This document shows positions 17,349-26,329 of a stretch of 64,000 nucleotides of DNA, piece by piece. Source of the DNA: Streptomyces rubrogriseus (GTDB lineage Bacteria; Actinomycetota; Actinomycetes; Streptomycetales; Streptomycetaceae). The notes under the pieces are model-generated. The model was given only the letters and a program-made list of their open reading frames with translations, made no database searches and was not told the DNA's origin. The stretch spans positions 4,154,001 to 4,218,000 of the forward strand of contig NZ_CP116256.1 in assembly GCF_027947575.1 (NCBI RefSeq). Reading direction: 5' to 3'. Positions within the stretch are counted from its first letter, which is position 1; every line of letters starts with the position of its first letter. The translations under genes were made by a program, and so were the position numbers.

Positions 17349-19098
17349 GAGCGTAGGCCGTCTGCACCAGTGCGAGATGACTGAACGCCTGCGGGGCGTT
17401 GCCCAGTTGCCGCCCGTCGTCCGGGTCCCATCGTGCCGACAGCAGCCCCACGTCGTTGCGGATCGCCAGCACCCGGTCGAGCAGAGCCCGGGCACGGTCC
17501 GGCCGACCCACCGACTTCAGTGCCTGCGCGTACCACAGGGAACACGCGACGGACGGTGTCTCGCGGCACTGCGCGCGGTCGGCCTCCTGGTAAGGGCTGA
17601 GGTACCCGCCGTGTTCCAGGGCGCCCATCGCCCGCACCGTGTCGCACACCCGGCCGTCGGTCGCCGGCAGGAAGCCCAGGGCCGGCATCAGCAGGGCGGA
17701 CGCGTCCAGCCGGGACGAGCCGTACGCCTGGACGAAGGAGCGTCGCCCGGAGTCCCACCCGTGCCGGCACACCTGCCGCCGGACCTCGTCCCGCAGCGAA
17801 TACCAGAAGGACGGGACGTCAGCGCCCAACAGCGCCCCGAGCCGCAGCACGCGGTCGGCGGCCACCCAGGTCATCACCTTGGAGTGGACGAACTGCCGCG
17901 CGGGCCCCCGCTCCTGCCACAGCCCGTGGTCGGGCTCCCGCCAATGCTCCTGGAGGTACTCCATGAGGGACTTGGCCAGACTCCACACATGCGGCGGCAC
18001 CTCGATCCCGGCCCGCAACGACAGCCACAGCGTGTCCAGCACCTCCCCGTACACATCGAGCTGCCACTGGCCCATCGCGGCATTGCCGAAACGTACCGGG
18101 CGCGAATCCTCGTACCCGGGCAACCACGGAGCCTCCGCCTCAGGCAGCAGCCGCTGGCCCGCGACACCGTAGACGGCCTGGATCCGGGCGGGGTCGCCGG
18201 CCACGGCACGCACGAGCCACCCCAGCCACGCGGCGGCTTCCTCGCGGTAGCCGCTCTGCAGGAGGCAGGAAAGGGTCAGTGCGGAATCGCGGAGCCAGCA
18301 GTAGCGGTGGTCGTAATTGAGCGGACCGCCGATGCGGTCGGGCAGGGAGGTGGTCGGAGCGGCCACGATGCCGCCTGTGGGCGCGTAGGTGAGTGCCTTG
18401 AGGGTGATCAGGGAGCGCAGGACGGCACTGCGCCAGGGGCCCTGATAGCGGCATCGAGCCGCCCAGCGCCGCCAGAAGTCGACGGTCTCCTTCTGGAAGG
18501 TCTCGGCGGGTACCAGCAGTGCCGTGGGCTGAGCGGCGCGGTGGGAGGGCGCCCAGGCCATCGTGAGCGCGAGCCGCGTTCCCGCCGTGACGCTGTAGTC
18601 GGTCACCGTGGCGGCGGTCCTGACGCGTTCCCCCGTCGGGCCGTCGGTTCCCAGCCAGACGGCGTCCGGCCCGGCGACGGCGACGTCGCAGCCGCCCGCG
18701 TCACGCGTCCACGGCACGACCCTGCCCTGATGGAACCGCGGACTGAACTCACTGCGCACGGTCACCGCGCCGGAGATGCCCTCGACGACCCGCACCAGGC
18801 ACGGCGTACCGGCCTGGGGCGGCATGAAGTCGGTGACGCGGACCGAGCCGGAGCCGGTCCGCCATTCGGAGTTGAGGACCAGGGTCTCGGGCCGGTAGGC
18901 GCGTCGCACGCAGGGGCCGTCGAGGCCTCGCGGGGCGACGCGCCAGTAACCGTGGTCCCTCGTTCCCAGCAGTGCCGCCAAGCACGCGGGAGAGTCGAAC
19001 CGAGGCAGACACAGCCAGTCGACCGAGCCGTCCCTGCCGACCAACGCGGCAGTTTCCAAGTCGCTGAGAAGGGCGTAGTCCTCGATGAGACTGCTCAT
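17317..19098 (-). CDS. Glycoside hydrolase family 15 protein (glucoamylase/trehalase-like)
   Basis: A 593-residue cytoplasmic GH15 enzyme, probably hydrolysing alpha-glucosidic bonds (trehalose or maltodextrins). It opens with LIEDYALLSDLETAALVGRDG and SVDWLCLPRFDSPACLAALL, the usual start of actinobacterial GH15/trehalase proteins. LNYDHRYCWLRDSALTL and GNAAMGQWQLDVYGEVLDTL line the active site of the (alpha/alpha)6 barrel. I prefer ATG 19098 because family members begin just before this segment; a GTG at 19122 with AGGTGA close by would add eight residues. It is convergent with the methyltransferase gene and stands alone. Confidence 0.9.
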   Translation of the reverse strand: MSSLIEDYALLSDLETAALVGRDGSVDWLCLPRFDSPACLAALLGTRDHGYWRVAPRGLDGPCVRRAYRPETLVLNSEWRTGSGSVRVTDFMPPQAGTPCLVRVVEGISGAVTVRSEFSPRFHQGRVVPWTRDAGGCDVAVAGPDAVWLGTDGPTGERVRTAATVTDYSVTAGTRLALTMAWAPSHRAAQPTALLVPAETFQKETVDFWRRWAARCRYQGPWRSAVLRSLITLKALTYAPTGGIVAAPTTSLPDRIGGPLNYDHRYCWLRDSALTLSCLLQSGYREEAAAWLGWLVRAVAGDPARIQAVYGVAGQRLLPEAEAPWLPGYEDSRPVRFGNAAMGQWQLDVYGEVLDTLWLSLRAGIEVPPHVWSLAKSLMEYLQEHWREPDHGLWQERGPARQFVHSKVMTWVAADRVLRLGALLGADVPSFWYSLRDEVRRQVCRHGWDSGRRSFVQAYGSSRLDASALLMPALGFLPATDGRVCDTVRAMGALEHGGYLSPYQEADRAQCRETPSVACSLWYAQALKSVGRPDRARALLDRVLAIRNDVGLLSARWDPDDGRQLGNAPQAFSHLALVQTAYALTEGRSRSPR

Positions 19099-19248
19099 GA
19101 CGAGACCTACGTCGTCATGCACTTCACCTGATTACAGGATACGCCCCGCTGGGGCACGTTGCCCGGGGCGTATCCGCCCCGGGCCGGGCCCGGCTCGCGC
19201 CGGACATGCCGGACGAACGCTACGGATGCCCGCCGCCCCGCGCAGCGT

Positions 19249-20778
19249 TCACCGGTGGGTGCGGGTCACCGGGCCCGAGGCCTCGACCGTGTCCACCACG
19301 AGCCAGTACTCCGAGCGGTAGTGGACCTCGTCCCCCGCGTAGCCGAGCACGTACTGGACGTTGCCCGCCCGCTCCGGCAGCACGTCCTCCAGGACGAACG
19401 TTCCGTCGTCGGCGACAGGGACCGGCGGCAGGTCGGAGACTTCCAGGCCGTTCAGCCGCTGCACCGTGATCCGTGGCGCCTGGGTGGGGGCCAGTCCGTC
19501 CAGGTCCAGTCGGCCACTGACCCTGAACGGTTCCCCGGCGACGGCCGGTCCGTGCGTCACGTCCACGAGGCGCGACGGGGCCAGGGCCTGCCGGGTGTAG
19601 ATCGTGTGCAGCCAGAACTTCGAGCCGTCCTCGTTCGAGGTCACGACGAAGAGCTGTTCCCCGTCCCCGGAGAACTCCATCCCCCGCGGGACGACCCGGT
19701 GCCCCGCGGCCTCGTCCTCGAAGCTGATGCGCAGTGGCTGCCGCTCGATGGACGGGTCGGCGAAGGCCAGGGTCAGGTCGGCCGCATCGCCCGACGCCGC
19801 GCCGCCCTGCGCGAACCACTTGCCGTCCGGGCTGAAGGCGACGGCCGTCGCCGCCACTCCCGCCGGCAGCGGCGCGTAGTGGTTGTCCAGGAAGCGGGCC
19901 TCCCGGCCGTCGAGCAGCACGGTTCCCCGAGTTCCGTCGGCCACCGCGAGGACGGAACCGTCCGCGGCGAAGTCGGCGTCCCGGAAGTCCATGCCTTCTC
20001 CCGTGCCGTCCGCGGCGAACCGGCGCTCGCCCAGGAACTCCAGAAGGTTCCCGTCCGCCCCGTCCGTCACCCGGTAGATCCCCAGGTCCGGGTCGTCTGT
20101 CGGGGACGAGCGCTCCGGAGCGATCGCCAGCAGACCTCCGGGACCTGCATCGAGATGTGTCCGAGCGCCCGTGTACATGACGGTTCCGGGGGTGCCGCCC
20201 TCGCCCGTCGCGACGACGCCGACCGTGCCCAGCCCGTCGGTGCAGCCTCCGGGGCCCGTGGCCGGACGGCTGGTGAAGAACAGCCGCCCGCCGGTGTGCA
20301 CGAGCTCCCGCCCGCACGCATCGGGCGGCGCCGCGATCGGATCCAGGGGCGACAGCGACCCATTGGTGTGCGAGTAGCCGGCGATGTGGTCCGACTGTCC
20401 CGCGTAGACCTTCGAGCCGTCCGGCTCCACCGCGACGCCGGACAGCGGGGCGGCCAGGTGGGCACTGGCGAAGGCGGGCCCGGCGCCCCCGTAGAGCACA
20501 CCGAGCAGTTCGCCGTCCCGCGACCCGTCCGGATAGACCCGATCGCCGGCTATCCACACGCGCCGGCTCGCCTCGTCCACCGTCATCTGGGTGAACGACA
20601 CAGTCGGCAGCTCCATGCCCGGCCCCGACGGCACCACGGTCGAGTCGGCGGTGCCGGTGGCGGTGACTCCCGAGGCCGCGGCGCCGGCAGCGGGGGCCGC
20701 CGCCAGTGCCGTCCCGACCAACACGCTCGCCAGCAGCACCTTCGTTGCCCTGCCGCTTCTTCTTAACCTGTTCCTCAA
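19249..20778 (-). CDS. Secreted beta-propeller-like protein with Ig-like tail; TTA codon
   Basis: About 509 residues. The chosen TTG start has GGGAG five bases upstream and gives a clean signal peptide: basic RNRLRRSGRATK, then VLLASVLVGTALAAAPAAGA. The mature part has repeated blade-like segments (VWIAGDRVYPDG, VYAGQSDHIAGYSH, LAVADGTRGTVLLDG, VAFSPDGKWFAQGG) typical of WD40/NHL-like propellers. The last about 110 residues (VAGEPFRVSGRLDLDGL, VADDGTFVLEDV) look like an Ig/Big domain. The fifth codon is TTA, read only by the bldA tRNA in Streptomyces, so expression may be tied to development. Function is unknown. Positions 20779-21072 upstream show no gene. Confidence 0.8.
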   Translation of the reverse strand: MRNRLRRSGRATKVLLASVLVGTALAAAPAAGAAASGVTATGTADSTVVPSGPGMELPTVSFTQMTVDEASRRVWIAGDRVYPDGSRDGELLGVLYGGAGPAFASAHLAAPLSGVAVEPDGSKVYAGQSDHIAGYSHTNGSLSPLDPIAAPPDACGRELVHTGGRLFFTSRPATGPGGCTDGLGTVGVVATGEGGTPGTVMYTGARTHLDAGPGGLLAIAPERSSPTDDPDLGIYRVTDGADGNLLEFLGERRFAADGTGEGMDFRDADFAADGSVLAVADGTRGTVLLDGREARFLDNHYAPLPAGVAATAVAFSPDGKWFAQGGAASGDAADLTLAFADPSIERQPLRISFEDEAAGHRVVPRGMEFSGDGEQLFVVTSNEDGSKFWLHTIYTRQALAPSRLVDVTHGPAVAGEPFRVSGRLDLDGLAPTQAPRITVQRLNGLEVSDLPPVPVADDGTFVLEDVLPERAGNVQYVLGYAGDEVHYRSEYWLVVDTVEASGPVTRTHR

Positions 20779-21072
20779 CTCTGCTCCCACCCCTGATTCC
20801 GGCACACCACCGCGGATCGGCGGCGCTCGTGAAGCGCAAACGCCGTCAATGATCGGAGATGATCGGCCTGTTGTCACCGTCGCCTTGCGGAGGGAGTCCT
20901 TGGTTTCGACAGTTCCAGAGTGGCGGACACGGGGGACCTCGCCTGCGGCATGGGCGAAATCGGCCGCGACCCTGGCCGGTCTCCACTCCAGCTCCCCGTC
21001 GAGTTCGCAGACCGGATCACGACCTCCTCTCCGCACCGCCCCATCAGGGCACGCGCTACTGACGTCGGCAGG

Positions 21073-21744
21073 TCACCAGTCGACGTGTGCCTCGATCCAG
21101 CGGTCCAGTGCCGCGGTCTCACCTGTGGGCGGCAACTCGGGGGCCAGGTTGAGGGGAGAGGCGGCGAGTTGCAGATGGGTGAGGTAGCCGTACGGGCCGT
21201 TGTCCGCGTGCGGGCCCACGACCACGGCCTGCGTCTCGGTGCGCCAGATCCGGTGGGGCATCGCCGGGCCCGTGACCACGGCCGCGTCGCTGATGACCGT
21301 CACCTCCGGCGCGGCCCCGAGGTGTGCGGAGACGGCGTCCGCGGCCCGGTCCAGTACCTCGGTACACGCGTCCACCGCGGCCGGGCGCCGGACGGTCCAG
21401 CCCGGGGCCCGGCCCCAGTCGTCCACGAGTGCGCCCAGCCAGGGCATGTTGTCGAGATCCGGGTCGTCCGGGTCGACAGGATAGAGCTCCCCGAACGCGA
21501 GGAAGCGTCGCGCCGTCGGATCCCCGAACGGGGTGTCACCCTCGGTACACAGGACGTGACCGAAGCCTGTTCGATATGAGTCGGCCACACATTCATGCTC
21601 CCAACTCCAGCCCCGAGCACGCAGAACGGCGTCGACCGCGTCGAAGTCCCCCGTGACCGCTGGTTGATGTGCCAGGGCCAAGAACTCTGTCACCGCATCC
21701 GGCGTCAGGGGGCAGTGGGCCAGAGCGTGCACAGAAGTGGACAT
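21073..21744 (-). CDS. Hypothetical cytoplasmic protein, 223 aa
   Basis: I do not recognise the family. It is acidic, without a signal peptide or membrane segments, and rich in Trp, Pro and His. Notable segments are ARGWSWEHECVADSYRTGFG, PWLGALVDDWGRAPGWTVRR and YGYLTHLQLAASPLNLAPEL. Length, sharp start and codon bias support a real gene. It resembles actinobacterial DUF63xx-type proteins found beside immunity-like genes, but I will not assign a function. It is divergent from the EF-hand gene at 22000. Confidence 0.65.
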   Translation of the reverse strand: MSTSVHALAHCPLTPDAVTEFLALAHQPAVTGDFDAVDAVLRARGWSWEHECVADSYRTGFGHVLCTEGDTPFGDPTARRFLAFGELYPVDPDDPDLDNMPWLGALVDDWGRAPGWTVRRPAAVDACTEVLDRAADAVSAHLGAAPEVTVISDAAVVTGPAMPHRIWRTETQAVVVGPHADNGPYGYLTHLQLAASPLNLAPELPPTGETAALDRWIEAHVDW

Positions 21745-21999
21745 GGGACCAGGTTAGGAGGTGCCCGCAGGGGCCCCGTCTGCCAGGGGCTTCACTTCCA
21801 TGTCACCCCAACTGGTGGACAACTTCGACAGGTTGGATCGCAGCCCTGGCCTGGCAAGTGACCCCTATTTCCTCCGGCGCTCGGCGCACGGACAGGGCGC
21901 TCGGAGGCATCGCTGTGACACCTTGCGCCCTTAAGCGCCGTTGGCCGGCCGACGTGCGCGGACAGCATCCCTTCAGCACCGCGAGAGAAGGGGCATGTG

Positions 22000-22551
22000 A
22001 TGGCCAGTGAGTTTCAGCGGACCAAGCTGCAGGACATGTTCAATGCCTTCGACGTGAACGGCGACGGCTGCCTGGAGGAGGAGGACTTCGCTGCCCTCGC
22101 GTCCCGGTGGGGCCGACTGCCCCGCGTGCGGACGGACGGCGAACTGGCCGCGCGGGTCGAGGGCGTCTTGCTGGGGTGGTGGCAGCACCTCTCGCAGGCC
22201 GTCGACACGGACAACGACGGCAGGATCGACATGGACGACCTCCTTGCCATGGTCGACCGGCTGCCCACCATGCAGGATGCCGTGGCCGCCACGGCCGACA
22301 CGGTCTTCGACGCGGTGGACGAGAACGGTGACGGCCGCATCTCGAGGAACGAGCACCAGCGGCTGATCGACCTGTGGCACGGGCAGGGGATCGCTACCGG
22401 CGACGTGTTCGACCGTCTCGACCAGGATGCCGACGGTCACCTCAGCCGATCCGAGTTCGCCGCGCTGTGGATCCAGTTCTGGATCAGTGACGACCCCGCC
22501 GAGCCGGGCAACTACGTGTGCGGGCCCGTCGCAGGCCACTCCCTCCGTTGA
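22000..22551 (+). CDS. EF-hand calcium-binding protein (calerythrin/CabD-like)
   Basis: A 183-residue cytoplasmic protein with four EF-hand loops: DVNGDGCLEEED (from about residue 18), DTDNDGRIDMDD, DENGDGRISRNE and DQDADGHLSRSE. All have Asp at 1, Asp/Asn at 3 and 5, Gly at 6 and an acidic residue at 12 (Asp or Glu), so most should bind Ca2+. Size and layout match the calerythrin/CabD proteins of Streptomyces, proposed Ca2+ buffers or sensors in development. AAGGGG lies six bases before the ATG; a GTG one codon upstream is also possible. It is divergent from the 223-residue hypothetical gene. Confidence 0.9.
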   Translation: MASEFQRTKLQDMFNAFDVNGDGCLEEEDFAALASRWGRLPRVRTDGELAARVEGVLLGWWQHLSQAVDTDNDGRIDMDDLLAMVDRLPTMQDAVAATADTVFDAVDENGDGRISRNEHQRLIDLWHGQGIATGDVFDRLDQDADGHLSRSEFAALWIQFWISDDPAEPGNYVCGPVAGHSLR

Positions 22552-22574
22552 CCCGCAGCCCACGGCGCCGCAGG

Positions 22575-22790
22575 TCAGGTTGAGGTCGTCGTGCCGCCCC
22601 CAATGGGCGGTGACGGCGGCCGTCCGCAGAGGCAGGTCCGGTGCAGCTCACCACCCTGGGACCGGGAGCGCGGCGCGCGCAGCAGGTTCCACACCCCGGC
22701 GACCCGGACGTCGAACATGTTCCGCACGTCCTCGCCGCTGGTCTCCTCCCCGGCCGCGAGGAAGCCGTAGCCCGCCTTGTGCCGGATCAG
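22575..22790 (-). pseudogene. Short-chain dehydrogenase fragment
   Basis: The minus strand reads KAGYGFLAAGEETSGEDVRN followed by MFDVRVAGVWNLLRA, which is the NNAGYG-to-helix-4 stretch of classical SDRs (NAGYG...EE.S..DVR.MFDV...G...LLRA). Neither the Rossmann start nor the catalytic Tyr/Lys is present, and the frame decays to a TGA at 22575-22577. It is a remnant in the otherwise gene-free 22552-22930. Confidence 0.5.
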
Positions 22791-22929
22791 GACTGCTGAT
22801 CCGGCGCTGACTCAAGCGTGATGTGCGAGGGAGCGGTCTGTGTGTGGGGGGCATGCCATGCACCGTGCGCCCCAGGTCGTTGCTGACTAGGACTGAGAGA
22901 CCCAGCTTCGGCGGCCACCGGCGATTTTC

Positions 22930-23085
22930 GTGCCACAGACTTGTTCCTATGGCCTCGTCAACCATGAGCTCACCGCATCCCTCAAGCGGTCCCGTGCCCA
23001 GCGCGACCCCGAGCAGGTGGGGCTGCCGCCGGACGTAAGGGTGCGGCGAGTGCCGGGACTTCGTCGGGAGAGCCGTCCTCTTGGC
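22930..23085 (+). pseudogene. 5' part of an XRE (MmyB-type) regulator, frameshifted
   Basis: This frame reads SLKRSRAQRDPEQVGLPPDV and then RRVPGLRRE. That is the N-terminal HTH region of the same family as the three intact XRE regulators in this window (SRRAKITPQQAGLP...GLRREEVAMLAGVS). At about 23068 the frame breaks; the continuation, VLLAGVSADYYARLEQGR, lies one frame over in the next feature. A net +1 insertion or 2-base deletion explains the break. A clean start codon for the fragment is not evident. Confidence 0.6.
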
Positions 23086-23986
23086 GGGGGTCTCCGCCGA
23101 CTACTACGCCCGTCTTGAGCAGGGCCGCCCCATCACTCCGTCCCCTGCCGTCGTCGAAGCCATCGGGCACGCCCTGAGACTGGACGAGTGCCATCTGTGT
23201 GCCGCCCGTGACATCGCTGCCGCCCTCTCGGAACCGACCGGCGAGGAAAGTGATCAATCCAGGTATGGGACGACTGGCCCAGTGCTGTTCGAGAAAGAGA
23301 GTCATGAGTTGAGTTCCCCGGTGCGTCGCTCATTGTCCGGCAGACCTGCCATAGCCGTGCTGGCGCTCGTCGGGATCACCGCAGGTGTACTGGTCGGCAG
23401 GGAGAGTCTCCGCACCGTGGTGGGCTGCGGCGCGCCCGACGACCCCTTCCCCTCGCAGACCGCGGCGGACTGGAAAGCGGGCGCGGACCACGTGGTGGTG
23501 GCGCTGCCGACCGCCGAGCGGGAAACCAACAGGCAGGAAGTCGCCATGGGGGCGGTGAGCCACACGGTGGACCGGGCGGTGACGCTCCGGCAGGAGAAGG
23601 TGCTGTGGTCCGCCGCCACCCCCCGGCATGAACTGGGGAGCGAGTTCGACATGACCGCCCCTGGCTGGTCGGTGTACCGCAACGGCAAACGGGTCAAGGG
23701 CACGGCTCCCGAGGCACCCCGGCTGGAGATCGGGCACATGTATGTCCTTGCCCTGCGCTGGAAGGCCGATCAGTGGGTCGTCCTGGGAGAAGGGGCTGCC
23801 GTGCCGTTCGACGACCGTGTGGCGGGGCGGGGGGAGTGGTGCGGCAAGGTGCTGAGCGAGGACGACTTCGCCAAGGGCGAGCGGTTCTCGCAGCGCGACG
23901 ACCACAGTCTGGAAGAGAGCGTGCAGGGGCAGGGCGAAGCGGCGATCTCCCGCGAACTCGCGAAGGCGGGCAGCAAGCGGCCGTAA
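23081..23986 (+). CDS. HTH remnant joined to a single-pass membrane protein
   Basis: About 301 residues from a TTG. Residues 1-50 (AGVSADYYARLEQGRPITPS) are the rest of the XRE helix-turn-helix begun in the previous frame. A hydrophobic helix follows at about 88-107 (PAIAVLALVGITAGVLVG), then a 195-residue outside domain of unknown family with one Cys pair (VVGCGAPDD, GEWCGKVLSED). Translation might instead begin at TTG 23308, after GAGAG, giving a 226-residue anchored protein with no HTH. If the frameshift is an error, the intact product would be an XRE-TM-extracytoplasmic sensor. Confidence 0.5.
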   Translation: MAGVSADYYARLEQGRPITPSPAVVEAIGHALRLDECHLCAARDIAAALSEPTGEESDQSRYGTTGPVLFEKESHELSSPVRRSLSGRPAIAVLALVGITAGVLVGRESLRTVVGCGAPDDPFPSQTAADWKAGADHVVVALPTAERETNRQEVAMGAVSHTVDRAVTLRQEKVLWSAATPRHELGSEFDMTAPGWSVYRNGKRVKGTAPEAPRLEIGHMYVLALRWKADQWVVLGEGAAVPFDDRVAGRGEWCGKVLSEDDFAKGERFSQRDDHSLEESVQGQGEAAISRELAKAGSKRP

Positions 23987-24109
23987 GGCGGCTTACGTCT
24001 TTCGGCTGCGCCGGAGCCCGTGGTCGCCCGCTCGTGCCTGAGGGTAGAGCTGCCTGCCCGACCACCTTGCCTGCGTACGGGACTGCGGCCCCGTCGTCAC
24101 TGCCCGGAC

Positions 24110-24255
24110 GGCCGCTGTACCCGCCAGTACTGCAACGGTGCCTGCCGTGGCTGGTGGCCAGGGTGCCACCCGCGATGGCGGCGAACCCGGTAGCCATCCA
24201 GGCCGCGTCTCTGTTTCGCGCCCCGGAAGCACTCCTCGATGCGAAACCCGGAGGT
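24110..24255 (-). pseudogene. IS701-type transposase C-terminal remnant
   Basis: One minus-strand frame reads RIEECFRGAKQRRGLDGYRV and then RRHRGWHPG. This matches the (V/I)E(E/Q)CF..AK...GLD.Y.VR...GW block near the C-terminus of IS701-family DDE transposases. No start, other catalytic residues or inverted repeats remain. It is the only recognisable content of 23987-24356 apart from a promoter at its right end. Confidence 0.45.
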
Positions 24256-24342
24256 CGGATCGTGAAGTCCTGCTGGAGTACTAGGTCTGGCGCAGGGGTG
24301 TGTCTGGGTCTCTGGTCCGATGGTGTTGGGTCGTTGCGTCGA

Positions 24343-24356
24343 TAGTGTCGGTTCGT
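24343..24356 (+). promoter_or_regulatory. Candidate -10 element for a leaderless transcript
   Basis: TAGTGT (24343-24348, fitting TANNNT) ends eight bases before the ATG of the questin-oxidase-like gene, and no ribosome-binding sequence is present. That spacing would place the transcription start at or next to the A of the ATG. No convincing -35 was seen. Confidence 0.3.
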
Positions 24357-25394
24357 ATGGGGACTGACGGCACGCTCGATGAGGCCTTGGAACGGTTGTA
24401 TCGGACCGGGCCGGAGTTCGGAGGCCGGCTGTCCAATCACGGTCCCATGGCGGTGGAGTCCATGGTCAGACGCGGATACGCCCGAGAGGTTCACCGCTGG
24501 TTGGACCTCTATATGCGTCGGTTGGACGATCGGCCTCGCGGCGCCTGTCCCATCACCGCCGTCGGATGGCGCTCGGCGCTTGGGAATCCTCGCCGCCTTG
24601 GGGACTGGCTCGCGTTCTTCGACCGCGAGGTGACCGAACAGCCGTGGCGCGCCGTACTGGAGGTGTGGTGGCCACGGCTTGTGCCCGGCATCGCGGCCGG
24701 GGCAACCCACGGGGTGATCCGTACTGGTCACGCCGTCCACGCGCTGCTGGCCCACGAGGACGGCCCCCGCCTGGCCGAGCTCGGCCAGGCTCTCGGCTAC
24801 TGGGCGGCGCGCTGGCAGCAGGTGCCGTCCGCCGTCCCTTCCGGAACCGCCGGTCCGGCGTCCGCTCTTGCGGGCGTTCCGCGCATCGCGGATCAGAGCG
24901 CGGACATCGACCACCGGCTTGGCCAGCTCACCGACCTGAGCGGATGGGCCGCGGCGCTGGCCGCGCTGACACCCGCCGCGGACGCCGGGCAGGCCCGCGA
25001 CCTGCTGGCCGGTCTGACGACGGCTGCCGCCGTGCGCTACCTCCCCAACGCGCACGGCTCACCCGTCATGCTGATTCACTCCGCGACCGCGCCCATGGCC
25101 GTCCTGCGTACCCTGCCCGCACTCCCCAGCACCCAGTGGGTCATGAGTCTGCACGCGGCCTGGGCGGCCAGCGCGGCCGTGACGGCGGCCTACGCCCCTG
25201 CCGCACCTCTACCTCGGCACGCCCTGCCCACCGCCCACCGGTCGGCGGAAGAGACCTTCGCCCTTGCCGTCCGCCACCAGGATGAACACGTCATCAAGCT
25301 CGCCGACACCTGCCTTGATGTTCACCGGCGCACAGGCTGCCCCGATGCCCTCGCCGCTGTGACACGCGCGATCGAGCTGATCGACGAGCCCTGA
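24357..25394 (+). CDS. Questin-oxidase-like protein (DUF4243)
   Basis: A 345-residue cytoplasmic protein. LSNHGPMAVESMVRRG near residue 25 matches the SNHGPM signature of the questin oxidase family, Baeyer-Villiger-type enzymes of polyketide modification in fungi with many uncharacterised bacterial members. Further matches are the His-containing ATHGVIRTGHAVHALL (115-130) and the C-terminal HQDEHVIKLADTCLDVHRRTG, which fit helix-rich active-site segments. Start choice rests on family alignment and the -10-like element eight bases upstream. It is not adjacent to a biosynthetic cluster, so the substrate is unknown. Confidence 0.75.
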   Translation: MGTDGTLDEALERLYRTGPEFGGRLSNHGPMAVESMVRRGYAREVHRWLDLYMRRLDDRPRGACPITAVGWRSALGNPRRLGDWLAFFDREVTEQPWRAVLEVWWPRLVPGIAAGATHGVIRTGHAVHALLAHEDGPRLAELGQALGYWAARWQQVPSAVPSGTAGPASALAGVPRIADQSADIDHRLGQLTDLSGWAAALAALTPAADAGQARDLLAGLTTAAAVRYLPNAHGSPVMLIHSATAPMAVLRTLPALPSTQWVMSLHAAWAASAAVTAAYAPAAPLPRHALPTAHRSAEETFALAVRHQDEHVIKLADTCLDVHRRTGCPDALAAVTRAIELIDEP

Positions 25395-25492
25395 CGGGTG
25401 CCTTGTGCCTGTGTCCTCAGGCGGGTTCTTCCGAACTTCCCCTGGTCGCGGGCGCCCATCCAGCGGGCCCGGTACGGAAACCTGAGCGACCT

Positions 25493-26329
25493 TCAGCACT
25501 GATGGCCAGGTCCGCCGGCAGAGTGGGCGGTGGTGTCCGGGACGGGGGAGTGGTTGGGGTTGATGCGTGGCCATTGAGCCGTGGGGCGTCCGCCCTGCGC
25601 CTCCCGCAGTGGCGGCCAGTCGGGAGCCCCGCCCAAGGTCCGTGTGGCCTGCCCGAGGCGTGGCCAGCCTGCCGGTGAGTCCTCCCAGTCCTCCTGGCGC
25701 CCGAATGCCGTGAGGTCCATGAGCGCGTAGCTGTAGTCCACCGCTTCGGCCCCGCGACGGTTGGTCCAGTAGGTCTCGAAGACCCGGTCGCCGTCACGCA
25801 GGTAGCACACCAGATGGAACAGGCCGGGTTCCCGGCCGACCAGGAGCGAGTCGAGTGAGGGCTGGGCGGAGTACCACGGCATTGTCCAGCCCATGAAGGT
25901 GCGGTAGTGCAGGCTCTCCTCGTACGACGTCCGAGCGTCCCCGAAGCCGTAGGCCACATTCCGCCCCTGACACAGCACGGCGAAGGTGATGTCGCGGGAG
26001 TGCAGATAGGCCAGCTCGCCCACGTGGCTCATTACCCAGGTGCAGCCTTCGCACTGCTCGGCGGCCGGCCGGCCGGGCCACCACATGAAGTAGTAGGCGA
26101 TCATCTGCCGTCGCCCCTCGAACGCGTCCAGGAGCGTCGTGGGGCCGTCCGGTCCCAGCAGTGGGCTGTCTGCGGCCACCTCGACCATCGGGAGCCTGCG
26201 GCGCGCTGCGGCGATCGCGTCCCCTTCACGGGTGTGGGCCTTCTCCCTCGCCCGCAGCGCCTCCAACTGCTGCTCGAAGGTGGCGCGGTCGACGGCCGGC
26301 GGCTGCGCCTGGCTCAGGTTCTCGGACAT
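25493..26329 (-). CDS. DUF899 thioredoxin-like protein
   Basis: A 278-residue cytoplasmic protein. RRQMIAYYFMWWPGRPAAEQ, CEGCTWVMSHVGELAYLHSR and FHLVCYLRDGDRVFETYWTN are the hallmarks of DUF899, a thioredoxin-fold family in which CxxC-like pairs (here CEGC) are common. AGGAG lies seven bases before the ATG at 26329, which I prefer to an upstream in-frame start adding 28 unlikely residues. No partner gene is adjacent, so only a general redox or detoxification role can be suggested. Confidence 0.82.
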   Translation of the reverse strand: MSENLSQAQPPAVDRATFEQQLEALRAREKAHTREGDAIAAARRRLPMVEVAADSPLLGPDGPTTLLDAFEGRRQMIAYYFMWWPGRPAAEQCEGCTWVMSHVGELAYLHSRDITFAVLCQGRNVAYGFGDARTSYEESLHYRTFMGWTMPWYSAQPSLDSLLVGREPGLFHLVCYLRDGDRVFETYWTNRRGAEAVDYSYALMDLTAFGRQEDWEDSPAGWPRLGQATRTLGGAPDWPPLREAQGGRPTAQWPRINPNHSPVPDTTAHSAGGPGHQC

